Shown piece by piece: positions 6,497 to 12,670 of a DNA stretch of 14,354 nt (position 1 is the first letter of the stretch; the number at the start of each line of letters is the position of its first letter). The notes beneath the pieces are model-generated. The model had not been told where the DNA came from. It saw only the letters and a list, made by a program, of their open reading frames with translations, and did not search any database. Location: NCBI GenBank assembly GCA_002328295.1, contig DCXE01000029.1, positions 1-14,354 of the forward strand, read 5' to 3'. The position numbers were made by a program, and so were the translations under genes. This DNA comes from Candidatus Peribacter sp. UBA2144. GTDB lineage: Bacteria > Patescibacteriota > Gracilibacteria > Peribacterales > Peribacteraceae.

Positions 6497-7237
6497 ATGG
6501 CAGACGACCCAACTCCACCGCCTCCCCCTCCCCCCCCGCCCCCTCCAGGCGGGCAGCAGCCGCCAGCAAAGGATGGCCCTCCACCTCCAAAACCCGGAGA
6601 TAAGGTGCCTGATGGCGGATTGGACCCAACACAAGTATTTTCTTCGCCTCCACAACCACCTCCGGGAGCACAAGCTGGAGCTCAGCCACCTGCCGGACAG
6701 GCAGGAGGAGCTCAAGCAGGCGCGCAACCTGGCGCAGGAGCACCACCTCCACCTCCTCCACAGGACACAGGTCCTCCACCTCCTCCTCCGGGAACTGCGG
6801 CTACCAAGGAAATGGGTTATGACGATGAAGATATTAAGATTTTGGGAGAGGTTGGCGATTACAGATTTGGATCGATTGCTGCGGCCCTGACTAACGAAAA
6901 CATTGTTGTACCGGAGCATCCTGAAACAAAGTTTGATGAACAGTTGTTCCTGACATTGCTTAGTGGATCAATCTCCCTTACTCGGGATGAGAAGTGGAGA
7001 ATTGTTCAAGCAATACCTAATCTTAGTCAATTCCAGATTGATGAGCTTCAGAAAATTTTACAGGAAGAAAAAAAGAAGTTTTCTGAACTCAGTCCAAAGC
7101 ATTTGCTACAGCTTATGAAGCTCGAGCAAAAGCATACGGAGGACTGGAAGGACCTTCAATCAGTTACAGTACAAGAAGGAGCTAAGCAGGAAGAAGATGA
7201 GCAGGCGGATGAGATTCGCAAACAGCTTGGACTTTAA
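6497..7237 (+). CDS. Proline-rich protein with helical C-terminal domain
   Basis: 246 residues from ATG 6497. A TTG six bases upstream is in frame but less likely. No signal peptide or membrane segment, so it is probably cytoplasmic unless exported by another route. Residues 1-100 are low-complexity, with 11 consecutive prolines at 7-17, further P4-P6 runs, and a Gly/Ala/Gln block (GAQAGAQPPAGQAGGAQAGA, 57-76). Residues 101-225 look folded and helical: YDDEDIKILGEVGDYRFGSI, then SLTRDEKWRIVQAIPNLS (160-177) and FQIDELQKILQEEKKKF (179-195), a pattern I associate with hypothetical proteins in Patescibacteria. The last 25 residues are acidic and Gln-rich. The poly-proline run near the start would need elongation factor P. 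It follows recG by 193 bases and ends convergently with the 7363-7929 gene. Function is unknown; a scaffold or protein-interaction role is only a guess. Confidence 0.82.
   Translation: MADDPTPPPPPPPPPPPGGQQPPAKDGPPPPKPGDKVPDGGLDPTQVFSSPPQPPPGAQAGAQPPAGQAGGAQAGAQPGAGAPPPPPPQDTGPPPPPPGTAATKEMGYDDEDIKILGEVGDYRFGSIAAALTNENIVVPEHPETKFDEQLFLTLLSGSISLTRDEKWRIVQAIPNLSQFQIDELQKILQEEKKKFSELSPKHLLQLMKLEQKHTEDWKDLQSVTVQEGAKQEEDEQADEIRKQLGL
6521..6546 (-). other. Potential G-quadruplex on the template strand of the proline-rich gene
   Basis: The coding strand has C-runs C5 (6524-6528), C8 (6530-6537) and C5 (6539-6543) flanked by CC pairs. The minus strand therefore has G5, G8 and G5 separated by single bases, enough for four G3 tracts with one-base loops. 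It lies 24-49 bases after the start codon on the transcribed strand. The C8 run is also prone to slippage. Confidence 0.6.
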
Positions 7238-7239
7238 TC

Positions 7240-7290
7240 GACAGTTGACACGCTCACCCCGCTTTGCGGGGTTCACTGTTGACAGTTGAC
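7240..7290. repeat. Hairpin A with 10-bp direct repeats
   Basis: A perfect 7-bp stem ACCCCGC (7256-7262) and GCGGGGT (7266-7272) closes a TTT loop. It is bracketed by exact direct repeats GACAGTTGAC at 7240-7249 and 7281-7290. It follows the proline-rich gene by 18 bases but has no T-run, so it is a poor classical terminator. The flanks share the TTGACAC and GTTGAC words with the other hairpins of this window, although they do not touch the stem. Confidence 0.75.
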
Positions 7291-7327
7291 TATTAACTTC
7301 TGTTTATAAAAAAGTTAATTGTTAATT

Positions 7328-7356
7328 GTCAAAAGGGCGCGTAGCGCCCGTGTCAA
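7328..7356 (-). repeat. Hairpin B of the flanked-hairpin family
   Basis: Read on the minus strand: TTGACAC, stem GGGCGC, loop TAC, stem GCGCCC, then TTTTGAC. It lies directly downstream of the 7363-7929 gene, whose mRNA would end in a GC hairpin followed by TTTT. That makes it the best terminator candidate for the envelope cluster as well as a family member of hairpins C-E. Confidence 0.75.
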
Positions 7357-7362
7357 TTGTCA

Positions 7363-7929
7363 TCATGTATTAGCTCTATAAAAGACGAATACTCCAACAG
7401 AGAGAACAGTCAGCACAACTCCGCTAATAGTTCCTCCCTTGATTCTTTTATATATGCTTGTGGCAAGAAGGAACAAGAAACAGGCAAGAGTGAAGCTTAG
7501 AATCAGAGGAGAATAAAGAAATGCTAATACGTAAGGGATATCAAATGATAAAGGTTTTGTGAGTTTATAAAGACCAAGAACATAAGCTGTGAAGTAACCT
7601 ACAAGAAGCCAACCTGCATAAAGCCTAAGTGTATCCAGTAAATGGAAATAAACTCTATGACCTTTGTCGTTGGATAGAAGTTCGTCTTTTGTGGATTTTA
7701 CTTCATCATCAACTGGAATCTTTGGAGTTGCTTGCCATTGAGGCGGTACAGATTTAATCGTCTTTGACGAATTATCTTTATTTTCGTTCAATGTTTGTTC
7801 GTGGATTTCTTCCGGAACCAGTTGAATATTTTCGAGAGCCGAGCTCGCTGCTTGCAAGTTCTCTGCGTCTATTGTTCCGCGAACAGTTTTTCCATCTTTA
7901 TCCAGCGCTGTATATGAAAATAAAGGCAT
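7363..7929 (-). CDS. Membrane protein with GspF/PilC-like N-terminal motif
   Basis: 188 residues. The first 42 (MPLFSYTALDKDGKTVRGTI, then DAENLQAASSALENIQLVPEEI) match the N-terminal signature of GspF/PilC, the inner-membrane platform protein of type II secretion and type IV pilus systems. The rest does not: a polar linker (43-95) leads to about three hydrophobic segments (about 102-121, 132-158 and 168-185), and neither of the two cytoplasmic helical-bundle domains of a roughly 400-residue GspF is present. It is therefore not a normal PilC and not a simple truncation, since the membrane part has a different layout. It starts 9 bases after the lipoprotein stop and is surely co-transcribed with it. 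No other pilus or secretion gene is in the window. The N-terminal likeness is seen directly; its functional meaning is inference. Confidence 0.85.
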   Translation of the reverse strand: MPLFSYTALDKDGKTVRGTIDAENLQAASSALENIQLVPEEIHEQTLNENKDNSSKTIKSVPPQWQATPKIPVDDEVKSTKDELLSNDKGHRVYFHLLDTLRLYAGWLLVGYFTAYVLGLYKLTKPLSFDIPYVLAFLYSPLILSFTLACFLFLLATSIYKRIKGGTISGVVLTVLSVGVFVFYRANT

Positions 7930-7938
7930 GTGTCTAGT

Positions 7939-8889
7939 TTACTCACTCTTATCCAAGTTTTCCATAATATATCTCACAGCTCCCTCTAATGTGACCGGTG
8001 CGCTAATTTCAAAATGACGCCCATCGGTCCAGGCCCTGTATCCAACAACATTTGGGCCTTTCTGCTTAAGCTGTTTGTCCGAAACACCAAGAGAACTTAT
8101 GTTGCCAGATACAAGATTCACATGTATCGGACCTGAGTACAAGTCGCCTAATTCTTCTGAACTCAATTCTATATGCCAAAGAAGTGAAGATGTTGTGCCA
8201 AAGGATTTGAACCACCAGTTGCGGTGGATTGGTACGCAGAAACCGATATGAGCCGTACAGTACTCCTGAGTCCATTGATCAGGTGTGTAGCTTTCGTTGG
8301 CCATATTTCTAATTCTTTCTGCGAGTTCCGGAGTAATAGGTTGAATTTCTTGTGAGGAATCAGAGGATTCAGAGGAATCAGAAGAATCAGAGGAGTTGTC
8401 ATGATCGCTTGCGTCATCATCGTCAGATTCTGAATTATCATCATCCTCTGCTTCTTCTGCTTCTTCTGCTTCTTCTGTTTCTTCCTCTGGTTTATCATTA
8501 ACAACATCAGTCTCTTTTTCATCAATAATTAGCTTCGCACTTTCCACCCTCATTATCATCCCTCCTTCCTCAACAGTAGGTCTGATAGCGCCGACCATTT
8601 CTACATGTTCACCAACGTATCCATTTAAATCCACAGTGTCGCTTTCAAGCAAAATAAACTTACCAGTTTCCAACTGGAGCCTGTGGCTTCCTTGTTGATA
8701 AATGCTGATGCCCGCTGGTTTAACAACTCCCTGGTAAATGACGTTCTTTGTTTCACGCACTTCAGCCTTTTCCTCTTCACTTGTACTGGATACCAATGGG
8801 GTAGTAGATTCTTCTTTTTTCTGAGGTGCCTTGGCACATGCGGTAGCAACAAGAGCTATAGAAACTATGCCTAAAAAGTATTTTTTCAT
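7939..8889 (-). CDS. Lipoprotein with OB-like domain and Ser/Asp/Glu-rich linker
   Basis: 316 residues. A lipoprotein signal (MKKYFLGIVSIALVATAC) puts the lipidated cysteine at 18, with lipobox ATAC. Residues 48-122 form a small beta-rich domain (YQGVVKPAGISIYQQGSHRL, then LESDTVDLNGYVGEHVEMVG) that resembles OB-fold modules found in other secreted proteins. Residues 134-180 are low-complexity: EEAEEAEEAEDDD, then SDSSDSSESSDSS. The C-terminal domain (183-316) has C211 and C218 as a likely disulfide, a tryptophan cluster near 225-226, and GYRAWTDGRHFEIS (283-296); I do not recognise it. The protein should be anchored to the outer face of the membrane with the linker as spacer. It lies 234 bases downstream of the vanW-like gene with its own -10 box, and is followed closely by the GspF-motif gene. 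Function is unknown. Confidence 0.87.
   Translation of the reverse strand: MKKYFLGIVSIALVATACAKAPQKKEESTTPLVSSTSEEEKAEVRETKNVIYQGVVKPAGISIYQQGSHRLQLETGKFILLESDTVDLNGYVGEHVEMVGAIRPTVEEGGMIMRVESAKLIIDEKETDVVNDKPEEETEEAEEAEEAEDDDNSESDDDDASDHDNSSDSSDSSESSDSSQEIQPITPELAERIRNMANESYTPDQWTQEYCTAHIGFCVPIHRNWWFKSFGTTSSLLWHIELSSEELGDLYSGPIHVNLVSGNISSLGVSDKQLKQKGPNVVGYRAWTDGRHFEISAPVTLEGAVRYIMENLDKSE
8354..8395. repeat. 9-bp tandem repeat in the lipoprotein linker
   Basis: About four and a half imperfect copies of GAATCAGAG on the plus strand, encoding SDS/SES units in the lipoprotein on the minus strand. A second tract of CTTCTTCTG units at 8446-8480 encodes EEA triplets. Copy-number change in steps of nine would alter linker length without a frameshift. 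Confidence 0.75.
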
Positions 8890-8913
8890 AATTCAAAAGG
8901 AATTGATGGGAGT

Positions 8914-8919
8914 ATTATA
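8914..8919 (-). promoter_or_regulatory. Putative lipoprotein gene -10 box
   Basis: A perfect TATAAT on the minus strand, 24 bases before the ATG at 8889. The nearest -35-like word is TTGTAA (8939-8934), at a short 14-base spacing. It would give a leader of about 17 bases and no Shine-Dalgarno. Confidence 0.45.
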
Positions 8920-8961
8920 ACTTGTTTAGAGGTTTACAATAGGGAATTGCCTAAAATTGCA

Positions 8962-8987
8962 CAACACGCCCTAAGCGGGCTCTCAAC
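8962..8987 (+). repeat. Hairpin E of the flanked-hairpin family
   Basis: CAACAC, stem GCCC, loop TAAGC, stem GGGC, then TCTCAAC. It is the weakest stem of the group (4 bp). Its right flank CTCTCAACACG (8980-8990) is a perfect inverted copy of 9092-9102 beside hairpin D. Confidence 0.6.
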
Positions 8988-9005
8988 ACGCTTTGTTGTC
9001 AACAA

Positions 9006-9034
9006 TCAACACGGCGCCTGCGGCGCCTTTCAAC
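9006..9034 (+). repeat. Hairpin C of the flanked-hairpin family
   Basis: TCAACAC, stem GGCGCC (9013-9018), loop TGC, stem GGCGCC (9022-9027), then TTTCAAC. The two 7-base flanks directly touch the stem and are identical to those of hairpin D in opposite orientation. Confidence 0.8.
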
Positions 9035-9068
9035 TATTATTATATTACATGATAGTCGAGAGTCGATT

Positions 9069-9099
9069 GTTGAAAGTCACGCGTAGCGTGACGTGTTGA
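9069..9099 (-). repeat. Hairpin D of the flanked-hairpin family
   Basis: On the minus strand: TCAACAC, stem GTCACGC, loop TAC, stem GCGTGAC, then TTTCAAC. The flanks equal those of hairpin C but the stem is unrelated in sequence. An extra 9-bp inverted pair, TCAACAATC (8999-9007) with GATTGTTGA (9065-9073), links C and D into one larger inverted unit. Confidence 0.8.
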
Positions 9100-9123
9100 G
9101 AGGCGATTTAGTCACCGTGTCGA

Positions 9124-10611
9124 TTAGTCGATTGCTGCTGCATGTGTTTCCTGAACTATTTCATCTTTTTCCTCCTTCAGAACAAATTCTGTTGAAAGGC
9201 TTCTGGGGACTGTTTTATATCTTGAAACAATTTGATTTTCTTCTGTATTACCATCTGGATATTTGACGCTTTGAATCCAAACTATTTCATTGCTGTACAT
9301 TGATCTGCCTTTAACTTGCATTCCATCCGGAGCTGTTGATTTAAAATAAGGTCCTTTTAGTGCAACTTCTCTTCCGTCATCAATTCCATAGAGCTTTACG
9401 AATGCATCCTTGTCCTCTGTGTCATATGCCTGAATAAGTATCGGACCTTCTGTGTCATTAATAAATGTTAGATCCTGATTGCCCGGATAAATAGTAGCAT
9501 CGATCCCCACTCCATATTTCTTGTAATAATAAACGTAAAGGCTATGGCTTCTGCGATCAACAACCGGAAGTCCGGAATTTACGATTGCTCTATAAGTCGT
9601 AGTAGATGCCTGGCAAATACCTCCCCCGGGCGCCGGGCGAAGTTGGTCTCCTTCATATATTACCTTAGCCATACTCCAGCCGTTACCAAGGCTCACAGGA
9701 CCGTTTAATGTTTCATTAAATGAATATGTTTCACCTGGTTGAACCACGACGTTATGTACATGCTGTCTGATTGCTTTTCTTACGTTTCTCATTCTCGACC
9801 ACGTTGATCCTGTAAAATTAGAGCGCCCTGCTCCTAGAAGTGTCAGTTTTTCATCGTCATCACCGTTGTCGTATGTAACCTCTCCTTCTCTCCATTCAAG
9901 ATCAAATGAAACTTCCTCATCTCCATTTTCAAGGGATTTGGCGATTTTTTTGGAAGCCTTCTTAATATCAAGATCATATCCCGGCATTGCAAGCCCATCG
10001 GTATGGGCTCGGAGAACTGATCCACTTAGCGAAGTCTCAGTCAGAGTGATGTCATTAGGAAACACCAGAAAGGGGAGGGGATCTGCTTCCAGTTGCTTGG
10101 CAATTCTCTTCGAGCTCACTTTGTATCTTGCTTCGGTCAATGAAAACTTTGATGCAAGCCAAAGTGGATACTTCTGAAGGCTAACATCCCAAACTTCATC
10201 GAGTTCATTCTCTTCTGACTTAAATTTAACTTCTGTTTTGCTTCTCAAGACCTTTTGACGCTTTTCTATTGCGTAAGCAAGAGTGTGAACATTCGGGGCA
10301 GGTGCCCTATTTTTCTTAAGCCTCTTTTTTAGCCTCTTTGCAATCCTGTAATTCATTTTATCGGGATACACAGCTCTATCATTAAATGATGACATAATCT
10401 TTGCACTAAAATTGCTAGATAGATCCATTCTTTTCTCCCATTGAATTTTTGACACTCTCTTTTGAGCTTTTACGGCAAATTCAGGAGATACTGAGGCTTT
10501 GTAGACTGAATATGACGGACTGGAATCCGGAATTGCTACAGTTATTGTCAATATACTTAAACATATGGCTGTAGCGTGTGAAAGGTGGCGTTCTCGTCTT
10601 GTCATGTTCAT
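9124..10611 (-). CDS. VanW family protein
   Basis: 495 residues. A basic start and hydrophobic segment (about 12-27, ATAICLSILTITVAI) act as a signal peptide or membrane anchor, so the body lies outside. Residues 30-130 are Lys-rich and helical. About 150-245 resembles the peptidoglycan-binding-like module that precedes VanW in such proteins (SSKRIAKQLEADP, then FDLEWREGEVTY). The VanW domain (about 260-410) is clear: GAGRSNFTGS (260-269), PGETYSFNE (292-300), PAPGGGICQASTTTYRA (326-342) with C333, RRSHS (353-357), GIDATIYPG (369-377). The last part, SVKYPDGNTEENQIVSRYK (448-466), is G5-like. VanW proteins are linked to the cell wall but their reaction is not established; the name comes from vancomycin-resistance clusters and does not imply resistance here. 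ATG 10611 follows a good promoter; M3 is an equal alternative start. It heads the 7363-10611 cluster. Confidence 0.93.
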   Translation of the reverse strand: MNMTRRERHLSHATAICLSILTITVAIPDSSPSYSVYKASVSPEFAVKAQKRVSKIQWEKRMDLSSNFSAKIMSSFNDRAVYPDKMNYRIAKRLKKRLKKNRAPAPNVHTLAYAIEKRQKVLRSKTEVKFKSEENELDEVWDVSLQKYPLWLASKFSLTEARYKVSSKRIAKQLEADPLPFLVFPNDITLTETSLSGSVLRAHTDGLAMPGYDLDIKKASKKIAKSLENGDEEVSFDLEWREGEVTYDNGDDDEKLTLLGAGRSNFTGSTWSRMRNVRKAIRQHVHNVVVQPGETYSFNETLNGPVSLGNGWSMAKVIYEGDQLRPAPGGGICQASTTTYRAIVNSGLPVVDRRSHSLYVYYYKKYGVGIDATIYPGNQDLTFINDTEGPILIQAYDTEDKDAFVKLYGIDDGREVALKGPYFKSTAPDGMQVKGRSMYSNEIVWIQSVKYPDGNTEENQIVSRYKTVPRSLSTEFVLKEEKDEIVQETHAAAID

Positions 10612-10642
10612 GTTGTTGTCAAAAGTCTGTTTTCTTTGTGTT

Positions 10643-10670
10643 ATTATACTATATATACAGAATATTGCAA
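10643..10670 (-). promoter_or_regulatory. vanW-like gene promoter
   Basis: On the minus strand TTGCAA (10670-10665), a 16-base spacer, then TATAAT (10648-10643). The ATG is 31 bases further on, giving a leader of about 24 bases without a Shine-Dalgarno. It sits in the 108-base divergent gap shared with the first glycosyltransferase gene. Confidence 0.65.
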
Positions 10671-10704
10671 GTATTAAGAAATGTTGTTGAGTACCAAATA
10701 TTTG

Positions 10705-10710
10705 TATAAA
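10705..10710 (+). promoter_or_regulatory. Possible -10 box for the first glycosyltransferase gene
   Basis: TATAAA ends 9 bases before the ATG at 10720. A weak TTGTTG (10684-10689) lies 15 bases upstream. If used, the transcript begins almost at the start codon and excludes the upstream ATG at 10681. TATACT at 10645-10650 is the alternative for the longer form. Confidence 0.35.
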
Positions 10711-10719
10711 GTTCGATAT

Positions 10720-12534
10720 ATGAAAGAACTTCGGCTAGAGAAAGCGGTTATAACGCTTTCAATAATAACTTTGGGCATATTTTCATTTTCACTTTCAAAT
10801 GATTTTGTAGCGTTCGATGACGACCTTTTAATATATGAAAATCCAATTGTCCTTGAGTTCAATGTTTCAACTTTGTGGAGGGCATTCACAACTTATGATC
10901 CTGAGTTGTACGTTCCTCTGACTATTCTCAGCTACCAGGTTGAGAGAGCATTATTTGGCTTAAATCCATTCATTTTTCATCTGACCAATCTGTTATTGCA
11001 CCTCGGATCGGTGCTTTTGGTCTTCTATTGTGCGTTGAAACTGGCCTGGAAGAAAATAGAATATTCAGACGCTTTTTGGGTTGGATTGGTCTGCTCAATA
11101 ATATTTGCTATTCATCCATTGAATGCAGAGGCGGTCGCATGGGCTGCGGCGCGCAAAGATATTCTCTCGTCCTTTTTCTTCTTCGCGTCATTCGCCTTTT
11201 ACATTAGATACTTGGAAGGGGAGGGGAAGCATCCTTTTATATGGAGTCTTGTGATGTTTCTTCTGGCTCTCGGAGCGAAAGCATCTGTGATCATGCTTCC
11301 ATTGATACTCGTACTTGTTGATCTTTGGTACAAAAGAAAAATTAGAATAGAAATGGTAATAGATAAAATTCCGTTTGCGGCGCTCAGTGTCATCTTTGGA
11401 ATTGTTGCGATGCTTGGAAAGCAGATGCAGTTGGTTGGTCTTTCTTTAGCTCAGAAACTATTTCTATCTGCGAAGGGCAGTGTGTTTTATGTAGAAAAGC
11501 TAATATGGCCCAGCAAGCTAAATATTTTCTATCCTCAGGAGTTTCCATTCGAGGTTTATACAGCTGAGTTGGCTTTCTATGCGGCAATACTCGTTATCGC
11601 AGCTTCGCTAGCAATAGTCTCTTTAAGGAAGAATCGAGTGTTATTCTTCGGGCTGGCATTTTATCTGCTGATGCTGATTCCTACGTTTGCAACATTTTGG
11701 AAGAACGGATTTGTTTATTACGCAACAGACAGATATCCATACGCGGCACAATTCGGATTAATTCTGATCCTAGCTTTTGCATTGGTGCCTAGAATCAGAT
11801 CTTGGGCCATTAAAAATGATAAAAGGCTCAATGTTGTAGCTTGTGCGGGCATAGCGCTGACGGTTTTTGTTTCTTTTCTGACGATGAAGCAATTGGATGT
11901 TTGGAAAGACAGTGAAGCATTATTCAGAAATGCTCTTAAATACAATCCAACTTCGGTTCATGCTCTTAATAATCTGGGTACTTCATTATACGATTTAGAT
12001 AAGATGGATGAGGCGATTGCTGCTTACGATCAAGCGATTGAAATTAATTCCTATATCCCTCAAGTACATACAAATAAAGGTTTACTTCTTATCAAGCAAA
12101 AGAAAGTGGAAGAGGCTAAGCGGGAGTTTATTGCCGGCATTGAAAATACTCCTAAGAATCGGATGTATATAGAGGATGATCTGTTGGCATATTATCAGCT
12201 TGCAAAGATATTGGATGAACAAGGGCAATTGCATGAAGCAATCAGAGTGCTTGAGGATGCGGCAAAAGCCGGAGATACATTCGCATCATCCCATTATTAT
12301 CTTGGCATCAAGTACCAACAGATAGGGGATAAGGAAGGTGCATATAAAGAATTCAAAGAAGCTTCTGAAATTGATAAAAGGCACGTGGATGCTCATTACA
12401 GGTTAGCTGCAGTAAGTGCGGAGCTTGGGAAGCTGGAGGAAGCTCTTGATGCTCTTAAGCGGGTACAAAGGCTTCATCCAGGATACGAGCAGACCGAGAA
12501 GCATTTGGAGAATTTGAGGGATTTGGTTAAGTAA
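10720..12534 (+). CDS. TMTC-like membrane glycosyltransferase with TPR repeats
   Basis: 604 residues from ATG 10720. An in-frame ATG at 10681 adds 13 residues, but 10720 aligns with the start of the downstream paralog. About ten membrane helices (1-390) form a GT-C-type glycosyltransferase; family members use lipid-linked sugars and act at the outer face of the membrane. The first loop has the acidic motif FDDD (32-35), followed by AFTTYDPELYVPLTILSYQ. HPLNAEAVAWAAARKDILSS and TDRYPYAAQFG are further conserved blocks. From about 395 there are four or five tetratricopeptide units (YNPTSVHALNNLGTSLYDLD, then DEAIAAYDQAIEIN and later EEALDALKRVQRLHPG), probably for acceptor binding. Eukaryotic TMTC proteins of this layout are O-mannosyltransferases; the sugar and acceptor here are unknown. 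It is divergent from the VanW gene and followed by a shorter paralog. Confidence 0.9.
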   Translation: MKELRLEKAVITLSIITLGIFSFSLSNDFVAFDDDLLIYENPIVLEFNVSTLWRAFTTYDPELYVPLTILSYQVERALFGLNPFIFHLTNLLLHLGSVLLVFYCALKLAWKKIEYSDAFWVGLVCSIIFAIHPLNAEAVAWAAARKDILSSFFFFASFAFYIRYLEGEGKHPFIWSLVMFLLALGAKASVIMLPLILVLVDLWYKRKIRIEMVIDKIPFAALSVIFGIVAMLGKQMQLVGLSLAQKLFLSAKGSVFYVEKLIWPSKLNIFYPQEFPFEVYTAELAFYAAILVIAASLAIVSLRKNRVLFFGLAFYLLMLIPTFATFWKNGFVYYATDRYPYAAQFGLILILAFALVPRIRSWAIKNDKRLNVVACAGIALTVFVSFLTMKQLDVWKDSEALFRNALKYNPTSVHALNNLGTSLYDLDKMDEAIAAYDQAIEINSYIPQVHTNKGLLLIKQKKVEEAKREFIAGIENTPKNRMYIEDDLLAYYQLAKILDEQGQLHEAIRVLEDAAKAGDTFASSHYYLGIKYQQIGDKEGAYKEFKEASEIDKRHVDAHYRLAAVSAELGKLEEALDALKRVQRLHPGYEQTEKHLENLRDLVK

Positions 12535-12653
12535 TTTGGTGGCCCATCGTGAACGCTATCAGAACTTTTTATATGACAGAAGCTCAGGTGATGTGATGTG
12601 GCGGGATAATTCAGGTAATGTTAAGGCTCCGTGTAGCCCATAAAATTGCGGTC

Positions 12654-12662
12654 TGCTACACT
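12654..12662 (+). promoter_or_regulatory. Possible extended -10 before the second glycosyltransferase gene
   Basis: TGCTACACT (TG-N-TACACT) ends 8 bases before the ATG at 12671. No -35 is visible, which extended -10 promoters do not always need. The 136-base gap from the previous stop supports separate transcription. Confidence 0.4.
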
Positions 12663-12670
12663 TTAGCACA

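Noticed and set aside
6485..6919. Arg/Trp/Cys-rich frames on the minus strand opposite the proline-rich gene
   Set aside because: They are the complement of proline and glycine codons and have no start context or fold-like composition.
7256..7272. Classical Rho-independent terminator for the proline-rich gene
   Set aside because: The stem is good but no T-run follows (GTTCACTG), and the direct repeats around it suggest a repeat element instead.
10681..10719. Upstream ATG as start of the first glycosyltransferase
   Set aside because: It adds 13 polar residues not present in the paralog, and a TATAAA box lies between the two ATGs; it remains possible.
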